A stretch of DNA of 64,000 nucleotides from an uncultured Candidatus Saccharibacteria bacterium (lineage in GTDB: Bacteria > Patescibacteriota > Saccharimonadia > Saccharimonadales > Saccharimonadaceae). Position 1 is the first letter of the stretch. Every line of letters begins with the position of its first letter. Both the position numbers and the translations under genes were made by a program. The stretch covers positions 1-64,000 of the forward strand of contig CAMZBA010000004.1 of the NCBI GenBank assembly GCA_947304395.1, in the 5' to 3' direction. The notes beneath the pieces were generated by a model. The model was not told where the DNA came from and did no database searches. It saw only the letters and a list, made by a program, of their open reading frames with translations. Positions 1 to 8,995 of this stretch are shown here, in pieces.

Positions 1-80
1 ATCACATCATGACATTGTCGACCTGTTATAGCGAAACCGAACGCGTAGTTCTACACGCGAAACTAATTAAACGCTCGGCA

Positions 81-107
81 AAAAATTAGCCCGAAGACGC
101 CAACTCA
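81..107 (-). terminator. Weak hairpin terminator after small membrane gene
   Basis: On the minus strand a 7-bp stem with two G-U pairs and an eight-base loop containing TTCG is followed by a T run just after the stop at 114. The remaining bases 1-80 hold a short hairpin at 41-58 and no gene that I can support. Confidence 0.5.
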
Positions 108-113
108 GCGTAT

Positions 114-521
114 TTATACAAGCCTTATATTTAAAATCCACGTCGTAAAGGTGCCGAAGTCTATACTCCCCACACACAAGTCATCATAATAAAAAAATAT
201 ATTATAGGCATTCGGAGCAACAAAATTAACTAAAAGGCCGACATGAAGTGCAATAAAAGTTATCAACGCCAATTTTAAAAGTACCGACGAGTGTTTTAGG
301 TTGGATTTTAACATATTGCGTGCCGCTAAGATTGTCCCAACTAAAAATACCAAGACATAGATAATAAAATAAAATTGTGCGATCCTATGTCCAGCTTCGG
401 TGCATGAATTTATTCCCCGAATAATTGCATAAACAATCCCTCCACAAGCTATGACCATAACGGCGATAGGCAGAGTTAACTTCTTTTTTTTAGTGCTTTT
501 GTCGTCATTATGTCTATTCAT
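114..521 (-). CDS. Small multi-pass membrane protein, function unknown
   Basis: A 135-residue protein with a Lys-rich N-terminal tail (residues 8-15) followed by about four hydrophobic segments (roughly 17-35, 48-66, 79-100 and 104-130). It has no recognisable catalytic motif. It lies downstream of leuS on the same strand, but a strong terminator at 552-583 separates them, and a TATAAT box 11 nt before its ATG suggests its own promoter and a very short leader. A small integral membrane protein of unknown role is all the sequence supports; the reading frame itself is convincing because the hydrophobic pattern is regular and the start is well placed. Confidence 0.7.
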   Translation of the reverse strand: MNRHNDDKSTKKKKLTLPIAVMVIACGGIVYAIIRGINSCTEAGHRIAQFYFIIYVLVFLVGTILAARNMLKSNLKHSSVLLKLALITFIALHVGLLVNFVAPNAYNIFFYYDDLCVGSIDFGTFTTWILNIRLV

Positions 522-551
522 AATCTTATTTTATTATAATCTTTGAGTTTT

Positions 552-583
552 AAAAAACACCCCGTGCGTAGACGCACGGGGGT
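552..583 (-). terminator. leuS rho-independent terminator
   Basis: Minus-strand stem CCCCGTGCGT/ACGCACGGGG with a two-base loop, followed by a T-rich run. It lies 22 bases past the leuS stop. Confidence 0.92.
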
Positions 584-604
584 TTGAAAAACTCTTCAGT
601 TACA

Positions 605-3415
605 TTATTTAATAACAATATTTACAAGATGTGTCTTTGGAATAACGATAACTTTAATAATCTCCTTGCCGTCAGTAAAGGATTTAATTTTTTCGTTAGC
701 TTTAGCGTACTCCTCAAGTTTCTCTTTATCCTCTGCATCCTTAGCGGAAACCATGATTCGCGCACGAAGCTTACCGTTAACCTGGACAACCATCTCAACT
801 TCATCGGCTACAAGATGTTTCTCGTCCCATTTTGGCCAAACATCGTCAGACTTAAGCTCTTCGAGCATTTCCGAAGCGAGATGCGGCGCAAATGGCTTCA
901 ACAGCTTTGCAAGTACAACGAGATCTTCCTTATTAGCGCCGTTCTTATACAGTTCGTTCACAAACTCCATTAAGGCCGCGACCGCAGTGTTGAAATTGTT
1001 GCGATGCATATCTTCGGTGACTTTCTTGATGGTCTTGTGGCGATAAGCAAGATTCTTGTCTTCTTTGATATATTTTTTATCGAAAGTCAAAGTCCAGCAG
1101 CGATTTAAGAAACGGTAAACACCACCGATTGCCTCGGTACTCCAGGCGGCATCCATATTGTATGGACCGATAAATAATTCGTAGGTACGAAGAGTGTCGG
1201 CGCCATAGCCCTGATTTATTACGTCGAGCGGGTCAATTACGTTCCCCTTAGACTTGGACATTTTCTTGCCATCTGGCGCGTTGATATAACCATTATAAAG
1301 CAACTTCTTGATTGGCTCGCGGAAGTTTAAATAGCCTTCATCGGCAAAGAATTTGCACCAGAAGCGCACATAGAGCAAATGCGCCACGGCGTGGTCGCCA
1401 CCACAATAAATGTCGGTTGGCGCCCAGAAATTGACTTTCTTTGGATCCCAAGCCTTCTTCTTATTGTGTGGATCAGTATAGCGCCAGAGATACCAGCTAG
1501 AACAGGCATAGCCATCGAGCGTGTCGGTCTCGCGCGTCATTTTTTCGCCATTGATGGTGACTTCCATGAATTCTTTCGACTTTGCCAAAGCGCTACGCCC
1601 AGAAGAGTCTGGTTTATAATCGTCGATTTTTGGCAACATGACCGGAAGCTGGTCTTCTGGAATTGCATGAGGATTACCCTGCTTATCGTAAGCAATCGGG
1701 ATTGGGCAACCCCAATAGCGTTGACGAGAAATCAGCCAATCGCGCATGCGATAGGTAACTTTAGTTTTGCCAAGTTTCTTCTTTTCGAGCCAAGCAATGA
1801 TGCGCTCGCCGGCGATAGAATGTTCGAGGCCATCATATTCGCCAGAATTGATGAGAATTCCGGCCTCCGCCATTGCGCAAGGGTTCTTATAATAGCTGAA
1901 CGTCTTCGCGTGGAGTTCGTCTTTAACTTTTGCGAGAACTTCTTTTTCGGAGAGCCATTCAATTTCAAATTTTTCATCTGCCTCTAGCTGTTGCTTGACG
2001 CGCTTATCCGACTTCAGCCTAAACGCGAAGCAATAAATGTCCTTTTCGATGTACTCTTTGCGATTAGCCGCATAGTAATTGTGATGAATACGTGGAGTTT
2101 CTGTGATTAATTCCAGGTCGGTATAACCAGTTTCTTCGCGAATTTCACGACGCGCACACTCCTCAGGAGTCTCGCCCTTCTCGCCACTGCCACCTACAAA
2201 TAAGTGCCAATCGCGACCATCAGTCTTACTCCAATCTAATGCAAGGTATTTCTTTGTGTCGGGATCGTAAATGACGGCAACCGTCCCCCAGCTCTTTTTC
2301 TTTGCACCCTCGTGAGCCTCGCCGGTAACCTCTTCGATAACTTGACGAATTGGTAGATCGAATTTTTTAGCAAATTCGTAGTCGCGAGTATCATGCGCTG
2401 GCACGGCCATAATGGCACCCTCGCCATAGCCGGCAAGGACATAATCCGCCACCCAAATTGGAAGTTTCTCGTTATTGATTGGATTAACCGCATAAGCGCC
2501 AGTAAAGACACCTGTCTTCTTCTTGTTCTCTTGGCGTTCAATTTCAGACTTCTTAATAGCGTCTGCGCAATATTTTTCAACTTTTGCTTTTTCTTTAGTA
2601 GCAACAATCTTCTGAATGAGCGGATGCTCTGGCGCCAACACTAAGAAAGTAGCTCCAAAGAGCGTGTCTGGGCGCGTCGTAAATACCGTAATAGACTCAT
2701 TCGAGCCGTCGACATGAAAAGTTATTTCCGCACCTTCACTACGACCAATCCAGTTTTTCTGCATGGTTTTGATTTTGTCCGGCCAGTCAAGCGCATCGAT
2801 TTCGTCAAGTAATTCATCAGCATAAGCGGTAATCTTGAAGAACCACTGTTTCATCTTCTTCTTCTCGACTTCGTGACCACAGCGCCAGCAGCAACCGTTT
2901 TCCACCTGCTCATTCGCAAGCACGGTTTGGTCGACCGGACACCACCACTGATAGCTTTCCGCCTGATATGCTAAACCTTTTTTGAAGAGCTGTAGGAAGC
3001 ACCACTGAGTCCATTTGTAATATTCTGGATCCGACGTATTAATTTCGCGCGACCAATCAATCGCATAGCCAAGACGCTTTGCCTGTTTGCGGAAATTATC
3101 TATGTTAGTTTTTGTAACTTCTTGTGGCGAAATACCAGTTTTAATGGCGTAGTTCTCTGCTGGTAAGCCAAAAGTATCGTAACCAAACGGGCGCAAGACA
3201 TTCATTTCCTGCTGCGTATAGAAGCGGGCTAGACAATCGACGATAGAGAAGTTGCGGACGTGGCCAACATGAAGGCCAGCTCCAGACGGATACGGGAACA
3301 TCTCCGCAAGGTACATTTTTGGACGATTATCGTTGTCTTTGGCGGCAAAAGGTTTCTCTTTTTCCCAACGCTTTTGCCATTTTTCTTCTATTTTCAGTGG
3401 ATCATAATGGCTCAT
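605..3415 (-). CDS. leuS: Leucyl-tRNA synthetase with inserted Nudix domain
   Basis: Class I leucine-tRNA ligase, 936 residues; charges tRNA-Leu with leucine in the cytoplasm. Visible signatures: the HIGH motif as HVGH at 49-52, the zinc-knuckle-like CCWRCG at about 175-180, the CP1 editing domain from about 225 with a TTRPDT motif at 246-251, SRQRYWG at 563-569, KMSKS at 718-722, and a C-terminal anticodon-binding region. The unusual part is residues about 376-500, a complete Nudix fold inserted after VPAHDTRDYEFAKKF of the editing domain, with a perfect Nudix box (G409, E415, R423-E424, E427-E428, G430). The synthetase sequence resumes at INSGEYDGLEH. A TAAAAT box 9 nt before the ATG and no Shine-Dalgarno suggest a short or absent leader. 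Confidence 0.97.
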   Translation of the reverse strand: MSHYDPLKIEEKWQKRWEKEKPFAAKDNDNRPKMYLAEMFPYPSGAGLHVGHVRNFSIVDCLARFYTQQEMNVLRPFGYDTFGLPAENYAIKTGISPQEVTKTNIDNFRKQAKRLGYAIDWSREINTSDPEYYKWTQWCFLQLFKKGLAYQAESYQWWCPVDQTVLANEQVENGCCWRCGHEVEKKKMKQWFFKITAYADELLDEIDALDWPDKIKTMQKNWIGRSEGAEITFHVDGSNESITVFTTRPDTLFGATFLVLAPEHPLIQKIVATKEKAKVEKYCADAIKKSEIERQENKKKTGVFTGAYAVNPINNEKLPIWVADYVLAGYGEGAIMAVPAHDTRDYEFAKKFDLPIRQVIEEVTGEAHEGAKKKSWGTVAVIYDPDTKKYLALDWSKTDGRDWHLFVGGSGEKGETPEECARREIREETGYTDLELITETPRIHHNYYAANRKEYIEKDIYCFAFRLKSDKRVKQQLEADEKFEIEWLSEKEVLAKVKDELHAKTFSYYKNPCAMAEAGILINSGEYDGLEHSIAGERIIAWLEKKKLGKTKVTYRMRDWLISRQRYWGCPIPIAYDKQGNPHAIPEDQLPVMLPKIDDYKPDSSGRSALAKSKEFMEVTINGEKMTRETDTLDGYACSSWYLWRYTDPHNKKKAWDPKKVNFWAPTDIYCGGDHAVAHLLYVRFWCKFFADEGYLNFREPIKKLLYNGYINAPDGKKMSKSKGNVIDPLDVINQGYGADTLRTYELFIGPYNMDAAWSTEAIGGVYRFLNRCWTLTFDKKYIKEDKNLAYRHKTIKKVTEDMHRNNFNTAVAALMEFVNELYKNGANKEDLVVLAKLLKPFAPHLASEMLEELKSDDVWPKWDEKHLVADEVEMVVQVNGKLRARIMVSAKDAEDKEKLEEYAKANEKIKSFTDGKEIIKVIVIPKTHLVNIVIK

Positions 3416-3464
3416 AATTTCTATATTTTACTCTATTTTATAAGAGGTGTAAAATGCTTATGAT

Positions 3465-3495
3465 TTAACACAAAATAGAATTCATAGTGTATAAT
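3465..3495 (+). promoter_or_regulatory. Promoter for penicillin-binding protein gene
   Basis: TTAACA at 3465-3470 and TATAAT at 3490-3495, spacing 19. The -10 box ends 6 nt before the ATG at 3502, so the transcript would begin at or next to the start codon. The box also overlaps a GTG at 3487, which argues against that upstream start. Confidence 0.7.
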
Positions 3496-3501
3496 GAAGT
3501 A

Positions 3502-6234
3502 ATGGCAAAACTTAAAACTGCGAGTAATAAGAAAAAAGCCATCAACTCTTCAAGCAAACATGAGGTCAAGAAATCGGCCAAGAAGAGTGGGATGAGCTTG
3601 TATTCAAACCTAGCTTACAAGCGTCGCGTTAAAGAAGATATGCGCGCTCGCAAAAAAGCTGAGGAATTAGCAAAGCTACCAAAGAACCCGATTTTGCGCT
3701 TCTTTGCAAGGTTAAGGCCGGATCGTGTTTTTAAAGCAATCTTCTCCAAACAAGGAATGATTCGTATTCTGAAATTTATTGTCGTCTGTATATTATTGAT
3801 GATTATTGCTGTTGGGGGTCTCTTCCTTTACTTCAAGAAAGATTTGTCCGAGATTGATCCAGAAGAGTTGGCTAGCCGAGTGCAAAATACCGTTAATACC
3901 TATTATGACCGTAACGGAGAGTTATTGTGGGAAGATCGCGGTAGCGGCGACTATCGCCTCGTAGTAGACGGCAGCGACATTTCTACTTATATGCGCCAAG
4001 CAACCGTGGCGATTGAGGATAAAAATTTCTACAATCACGCCGGTATCGACCTCAGCGGTATTGCCCGCGCCGTATATGTGACCGTATTAAAGCGCGGCAG
4101 CGTACAAGGTGGCTCTACTCTTACTCAGCAGTTGATTAAGCAAGTATATTTCTCCGATGAAGCAAAGGACCGTTCCTTCTCTGGTATTCCACGTAAGATC
4201 AAGGAGATGATTCTTGCCATTGAGGTCGAGAAAATGTACGACAAAGAGCAGATTATTACTCTGTATCTAAACGAGTCCCCATATGGCGGCCGTCGCAATG
4301 GCGTCGAATCCGCTGCGCAAACTTATTTTAATAAGAGTGCAAAAGATTTGGATTTAGCCGAGTCAGCCCTACTTGCCGCTATTCCGAACAACCCTGGCGT
4401 ATTGAATCCATATAATTCGGACGGAAACGAAGCCTTAATAAATCGCCAACACTTGGTACTAAATGCAATGGTTGACATGGGCTATATTTCCAAAGAGGAA
4501 GCTAAAAAGGCAAAAGAGATTGATATTCTCGACAGAATTCAGCCTGAACAGAATCAATACGCAGGCATGAAGGCCCCTTGGTTCGTGCTTGAAGTACGCT
4601 CTCAGCTAGAGCAAAAATATGGCATTAAGATTATGCGCGAAGGCGGCTTCTCAATAAAGACCACCTTGGATTATCGTGCACAAAAGATTGGCGAAGCTGC
4701 TGTAAAAGCTGGTCAAAAGGTCTTCTCTATAAACGGCGCCGATAATGCCGCTCTCGTGTCGGTCGATGTCGAAACTGGCCAAGTTATATCAATGGTCGGC
4801 AGTGTTGACTGGAATAAGCAAGGCTATGGGCAAGTAAATGCTACAACTTCGCTATTGGAGCCAGCCTCCTCTATCAAACCGATTCTCGACTATACACCTC
4901 TCTTTATGAAGCGCAATGGCGTGAACTATGCGCCTGGCACAATTTTACGCGACGAAAACATCAACTCAATCTATTGCGCAGGGACTTATGGTAACTGTAG
5001 CGTCAAGAATTATGACGGTAGATTTTATGGGAATATTACCATTCGGAAATCGCTCGCCGGCTCGTTAAATATTGCCGCAATTAAAGCACTTTACATTAAT
5101 GGTATCGACAATAGCCTAAAGGTGGCGCATGATTTGGGCGATAAGTCTTATTGCGCGAATGGTGAAGTTGCCGGCCTCTCTATGGCAATCGGTGGCGGTT
5201 GTTCGGTTCGACCGGTCGAACATGCCAATGCGTATGCTAGCCTTGCACGCGGAGGCGTCTATAAGGACTTAACTTACTGGCTCGAAATTAAAAACTCGAC
5301 CGGCGACGTGATTGATGCATGGGAAGATACGAAAGGCACTCGCGTTGTCGATGATCAGGTTGCCTATATGACCATGAGTATCCTTACGGATTGCAATGCT
5401 CGCACTTTCACCTTCGGTTCATTAGCATACAATCGCGGCTTCTGTTCAAACTCGAACGATGTCGTGTTCGGCTCAAAGACGGGAACTTCAGAAAACGGTA
5501 AAGGTCGCGCTAAGGATACTTGGATTATGACGGTCTCGCCAGTTCTCGCAACTGCGATTTGGAGCGGTAATCATGACGGCTCACCTCTCTGGAACGATAC
5601 TCACGATATTTGTTTCGCAATTAGTTCGGCTTACATTAGCCCAGTTCACAATGAAGTATATGCAAAAGATGGAAAGTGGAAGAAAGGACAGAACTTTGAG
5701 GTTCCAAATGGTATTAAACATACAACAATTAATGGCGTATATGACTACTGGCCAAGTTGGTATACTCAAAAGAGTTCGGGGATATCCACAACCGAGAAAA
5801 CTTTTGACCGCATAAGCAAGAAACTTGCTACTAGTTGTACTCCGGCGGAAACTAAAGTGAATGCTGACGTGACAAAAATAATTGATCCAATGACAAAAAA
5901 AGAAAGCTTTACGGCAGGTGAATACAACCCTAACGCCAACGACGACGTTCACAGTTGTGACGACAAGCGCCCGACGGCATCAATCAGCGTAACAAGCTCT
6001 GGTAGCGAGGAAGACGAGTCGGCAAGCTGGACTATCTCCGCAACGGCGAACTTTGGCACCTTTGAACTAGAAAGTTACACTCTCGTCGTGAACGGCCAGA
6101 CCGTCAAGAGTGGCGGAATGGGAGCCTCTGGTGGTACTGCGGAATATATAACGACAACGAAACCGACCAGTATCAGCTTCAAGGTGACAGACCGAGCCGG
6201 CTACACAACAACAGCAACTGGCGCAGCGGAATAA
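3502..6234 (+). CDS. Bifunctional penicillin-binding protein (class A PBP)
   Basis: Peptidoglycan glycosyltransferase plus transpeptidase of about 910 residues, anchored in the membrane and acting outside the cell. From the ATG at 3502: a basic cytoplasmic tail of about 85 residues, one membrane segment (about 89-110), a GT51 glycosyltransferase domain with the catalytic Glu in EDKNFYNH (E172), and a transpeptidase domain with SSIK (S456-K459), SLN (521-523) and KTG (659-661). The C-terminal region of about 150 residues is Ser/Thr-rich and looks like a small beta-sandwich domain. An in-frame GTG at 3487 would add five residues but overlaps the TATAAT box, so the ATG is preferred. It is transcribed divergently from leuS and ends at a hairpin shared with the convergent PIN-TRAM gene. 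Confidence 0.95.
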   Translation: MAKLKTASNKKKAINSSSKHEVKKSAKKSGMSLYSNLAYKRRVKEDMRARKKAEELAKLPKNPILRFFARLRPDRVFKAIFSKQGMIRILKFIVVCILLMIIAVGGLFLYFKKDLSEIDPEELASRVQNTVNTYYDRNGELLWEDRGSGDYRLVVDGSDISTYMRQATVAIEDKNFYNHAGIDLSGIARAVYVTVLKRGSVQGGSTLTQQLIKQVYFSDEAKDRSFSGIPRKIKEMILAIEVEKMYDKEQIITLYLNESPYGGRRNGVESAAQTYFNKSAKDLDLAESALLAAIPNNPGVLNPYNSDGNEALINRQHLVLNAMVDMGYISKEEAKKAKEIDILDRIQPEQNQYAGMKAPWFVLEVRSQLEQKYGIKIMREGGFSIKTTLDYRAQKIGEAAVKAGQKVFSINGADNAALVSVDVETGQVISMVGSVDWNKQGYGQVNATTSLLEPASSIKPILDYTPLFMKRNGVNYAPGTILRDENINSIYCAGTYGNCSVKNYDGRFYGNITIRKSLAGSLNIAAIKALYINGIDNSLKVAHDLGDKSYCANGEVAGLSMAIGGGCSVRPVEHANAYASLARGGVYKDLTYWLEIKNSTGDVIDAWEDTKGTRVVDDQVAYMTMSILTDCNARTFTFGSLAYNRGFCSNSNDVVFGSKTGTSENGKGRAKDTWIMTVSPVLATAIWSGNHDGSPLWNDTHDICFAISSAYISPVHNEVYAKDGKWKKGQNFEVPNGIKHTTINGVYDYWPSWYTQKSSGISTTEKTFDRISKKLATSCTPAETKVNADVTKIIDPMTKKESFTAGEYNPNANDDVHSCDDKRPTASISVTSSGSEEDESASWTISATANFGTFELESYTLVVNGQTVKSGGMGASGGTAEYITTTKPTSISFKVTDRAGYTTTATGAAE

Positions 6235-6248
6235 AACCTTGCACACAA

Positions 6249-6275
6249 GAAATCCCCCTTATCGGGGGATTTTTG
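6249..6275. terminator. Bidirectional terminator
   Basis: Stem AAATCCCCC/GGGGGATTT with a four-base loop, followed by T on the plus strand and preceded by A on the other. It serves the convergent PBP and PIN-TRAM genes. Confidence 0.88.
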
Positions 6276-7049
6276 CTATTTCTTGGTTGTTTTCGATCTT
6301 CGACCAAGCGAATGTTTTTTACTTTGCTTTCTCTTCTTGGCTGGTTGCGCTTCCGTAATTTTTGCAAACATCATCTTGCCCGCATTAGTCTGCAGATAAC
6401 GTACAAACTCAATTTCAATGCTCTGGTTCTTACCAGCATAGCGTTCCGCGTTATCGACAACAACCATCGTGCCGTCTGGCAAATATGCCACTCCCTGATG
6501 CGCATTGCTACCAGCGCTAATTATCTTGACATGAAGTTTGTCGCCAGGTAAGTATTCACTGCGTAGACCTTGTGCGAGGTCGTTAATATTAATCGCATCG
6601 ACTTTCTCTGTAGCGGCAACCTTGGTCAAATTGAAGTCATTGGTCAAAATAATACCATGGTGTTCTTTAGCTAGTTCAATTAACCGCTCGTCGACCTTAA
6701 CCCTGCTATCTTCGTCGGCATATATTTCTACGTGCGACAGTTCTATACGCTCAAGCTCATTCGCAACATCCATGCCGAAGCGCGCACGGGCACGTTTTTC
6801 AGCATCAGAACCGTCGGCTAATAGTTGCAATTCGCGGATTACCGAGCGCGGGATTAAGACATTATCCCCCAAAAAGCCTGCCTTTGCGACAGACAGAATA
6901 CGCCCATCCATTAAGGTTGACGTATCAACAAATACTTTTCGCCTCTCCACACCACCGATACGCGCATTCTTGCTAGAGAATTCTTTTACCGCAATTGCGG
7001 TAGTTTCTGCAAGAATTATAAATAATAAAATAATAATAAATAAGTCCAT
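6276..7049 (-). CDS. Membrane-anchored PIN-TRAM domain protein (YacL-like)
   Basis: A 257-residue protein with an N-terminal hydrophobic segment (about 2-20), a PIN nuclease domain (about 38-155; VFVDTSTLMDGRI, the acidic EL and DFNLTKVA blocks), a TRAM RNA-binding domain (about 165-230) and a basic Lys/Arg-rich tail. The order resembles YacL-type proteins of Gram-positive bacteria, in which the membrane part is longer. It probably acts on RNA at the membrane; the substrate cannot be told. Its promoter is a TATAAT (plus strand 7059-7064) 9 nt before the ATG, without a ribosome site. Confidence 0.85.
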   Translation of the reverse strand: MDLFIIILLFIILAETTAIAVKEFSSKNARIGGVERRKVFVDTSTLMDGRILSVAKAGFLGDNVLIPRSVIRELQLLADGSDAEKRARARFGMDVANELERIELSHVEIYADEDSRVKVDERLIELAKEHHGIILTNDFNLTKVAATEKVDAININDLAQGLRSEYLPGDKLHVKIISAGSNAHQGVAYLPDGTMVVVDNAERYAGKNQSIEIEFVRYLQTNAGKMMFAKITEAQPAKKRKQSKKHSLGRRSKTTKK

Positions 7050-7096
7050 ACGGTTATTATTATATAATTTTTGTAGATAATTTCAAGTACACACAA

Positions 7097-7126
7097 AAAA
7101 ACACCCCAGATGAGGGTGTTTTTATA
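7097..7126. terminator. ldh terminator
   Basis: Hairpin AACACCC/GGGTGTT with a seven-base loop, T run on both strands. It ends the ldh transcript and separates it from the PIN-TRAM promoter. Confidence 0.85.
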
Positions 7127-7133
7127 GTCTATA

Positions 7134-8045
7134 TTAGCTCTCAGCTTCTTTGATTGCTTCTTGAAGCGCCTTGATGCTCTTATTGAACTTTTCCTGTTCT
7201 TCATGGTCGAGCTTGATACCAATGCGACGTACTATGCCCTGACGCCCCACTACTGCAGGAAAACCGTTATAAGTATTGCTCATTTCATCATAGCTACTGA
7301 CTGGCAAAATACGCTGCTCATCGTTTAGGATACAATTCGTAATCGAAGCCATACAGCTGCCAATACCATAATAGGTCGCGCCCTTCTTTTCAATTATCGT
7401 ATACGCCTCTTTACGCGCATAATCTTCAATGTCGTTGAGCTCTTCTTTGCTTAGTAGATCCATGATTGGCTGGCAACCCACGTTTGCACTGCTCCAGATT
7501 GCAAATTCAGTATCACCATGTTCGCCAACTTGATAGGCGTGAACGTTCTTTGGATGAACATGCAAACGCTGGCTGAGGCGGAAGCGCAGGCGGGCAGAAT
7601 CTAGCACGGTGCCAGAACCGATTACGCGTTCGGCTGGAAGACCAGAATAGCGCCAAGTAAGATATGTAAGAACGTCCATAGGATTGCTAACTACTAAGAA
7701 GATACCATCAAAGCCAGATGCCATAATTTGGCCAATCATATCCTTAAATATTGCAGCGTTTTTCTTCAACAAGTCCATACGGGTTTCGCCAGGCTTCTGT
7801 GGGACTCCCGCAGTAATTACGACCATGTCGCAGTCGCCAGCATCGGCATACGTGCCACTTCGGATTTTTAGATAGCTTGGCGATACCGCTAAAGTGTCAC
7901 GCAAGTCAATTGCTTCGCCCTCGGCGTCTTCCGTGTTAATATCTACGAGAACAAGCTCGTTCACATTCGTGCGTTGATGTACCAAAGCGTAGCCGAAGCT
8001 CATGCCCACATTGCCAGTACCAACGATCATTACTTTATTTGCCAT
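7134..8045 (-). CDS. ldh: L-lactate dehydrogenase
   Basis: NAD-dependent L-lactate dehydrogenase, 303 residues, cytoplasmic; reduces pyruvate to lactate and reoxidises NADH at the end of fermentation. Visible: the nucleotide fold GTGNVG near residue 10, the acidic NAD-ribose site LVDIN, the substrate-specificity loop with Gln and catalytic Arg (QKPGETR; Gln marks lactate rather than malate dehydrogenase), NPMD, the catalytic His in GEHGD, and the C-terminal substrate helix. Full length for the family. It has its own promoter-like TATAAA upstream and an AAAGGG stretch that could act as a weak ribosome site. Lactate formation fits a fermentative, host-dependent cell. Confidence 0.97.
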   Translation of the reverse strand: MANKVMIVGTGNVGMSFGYALVHQRTNVNELVLVDINTEDAEGEAIDLRDTLAVSPSYLKIRSGTYADAGDCDMVVITAGVPQKPGETRMDLLKKNAAIFKDMIGQIMASGFDGIFLVVSNPMDVLTYLTWRYSGLPAERVIGSGTVLDSARLRFRLSQRLHVHPKNVHAYQVGEHGDTEFAIWSSANVGCQPIMDLLSKEELNDIEDYARKEAYTIIEKKGATYYGIGSCMASITNCILNDEQRILPVSSYDEMSNTYNGFPAVVGRQGIVRRIGIKLDHEEQEKFNKSIKALQEAIKEAES

Positions 8046-8097
8046 TTGTTTTGATGCCCTTTTTGACTTATATATTTATATTAGCATAAACAGTTTA

Positions 8098-8946
8098 TTA
8101 AATAAACGTCCATTGATTGGCGCCAAGGGCCCGAACGACGCCTTTTAATTCAAGGGTGGTCATATTGCGGTTGAGGCTAGCAGTGTCCATGCCAAGAGTA
8201 CGAGCAATCTCCTCGCCATCGCGAGACCCTTCGCGAATTAATCTAACTATTTCAGACTGTTCTGTAGATAATTTCGCAATGGCACATGTCTGCACCTTAA
8301 TGCCAAAGACATCTCTAATGAAGCTATCGAAGTCGACATAAGCGTGCGCATATTGAAGCATATTATTACAGCCTCGCGACATTGGCCGATTAATATCGCC
8401 CGGAACGACATAGAGTTCTCTGCCTTGCTCGTTAGCATAAGAAGCGGTCGTCATGGTACCAGAGCGCACTGACGCCTCTACTACCACAACGGCTTTCGCA
8501 AGGCCGGTAACTATTCGGTTTCGTTCCAAAAAATGATAAGCGCGCGTTTCGTGACCGACGGGATATTCGGAGATGATAGCTCCTTTTTCCAAAATTCGCT
8601 CCGCCAGACCACTATTACTGCGAGGGTATATTTGATCAATAGGAGTGCCCAACACCGCTACCGTCACTCCGCCGGCGTCAAGACAACCACGATGAGCGCA
8701 AGCGTCTATCCCGTACGCCAACCCGCTAACTACGATTATGCCCATCTTAGCCAAATCATGTGCTAGTTTGTAGGCTATTTGTTCGCCATATTTAGTAGCC
8801 CTGCGACTGCCAACTATTGCCACCACGCCGCCATCAAAAACTGGCTCTGGAATAGTTCCACGATATCATAATCGAGCCGGCGGGTCCGAAATGAGTAAAA
8901 GCGGTGATATTAATTTTTCGTTAAAATTACATTCCTGATAATTCAT
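8098..8946 (-). pseudogene. dprA: DprA DNA-processing protein, interrupted by in-frame TGA
   Basis: DprA loads RecA on incoming single-stranded DNA during transformation. The Rossmann domain (VAIVGSRRATKYG, SGLAYGIDACAHRG, the SGTMTTASYA and VPG blocks) and a C-terminal winged helix (about the last 60 residues) are intact. The reading frame begins at the ATG at 8946 (MNYQECNFNEKL...), reads 26 codons ending DPPARL, then meets TGA at 8866-8868, and continues without shift into YRGTIPEP and the Rossmann core. In homologues this position is usually aromatic (Y, F or W), so TGG to TGA is the simplest origin. A shorter product from a GTG at 8826 is possible. It may be a pseudogene, a strain variant, a sequence error or a recoded codon. 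Its ATG follows lysS by 49 nt. Confidence 0.85.
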
Positions 8947-8995
8947 ACAATTAATGTATAATTATCGTTTATTTCGAGAAAGCATGAACGTAATA

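Noticed and set aside
41-58. CGCGT/ACGCG hairpin near the left edge
   Set aside because: No T run or gene context; could be chance.
3487-3501. GTG start for the penicillin-binding protein
   Set aside because: The GTG abuts TATAAT (3490-3495), which is a better fit as the promoter for the ATG at 3502.
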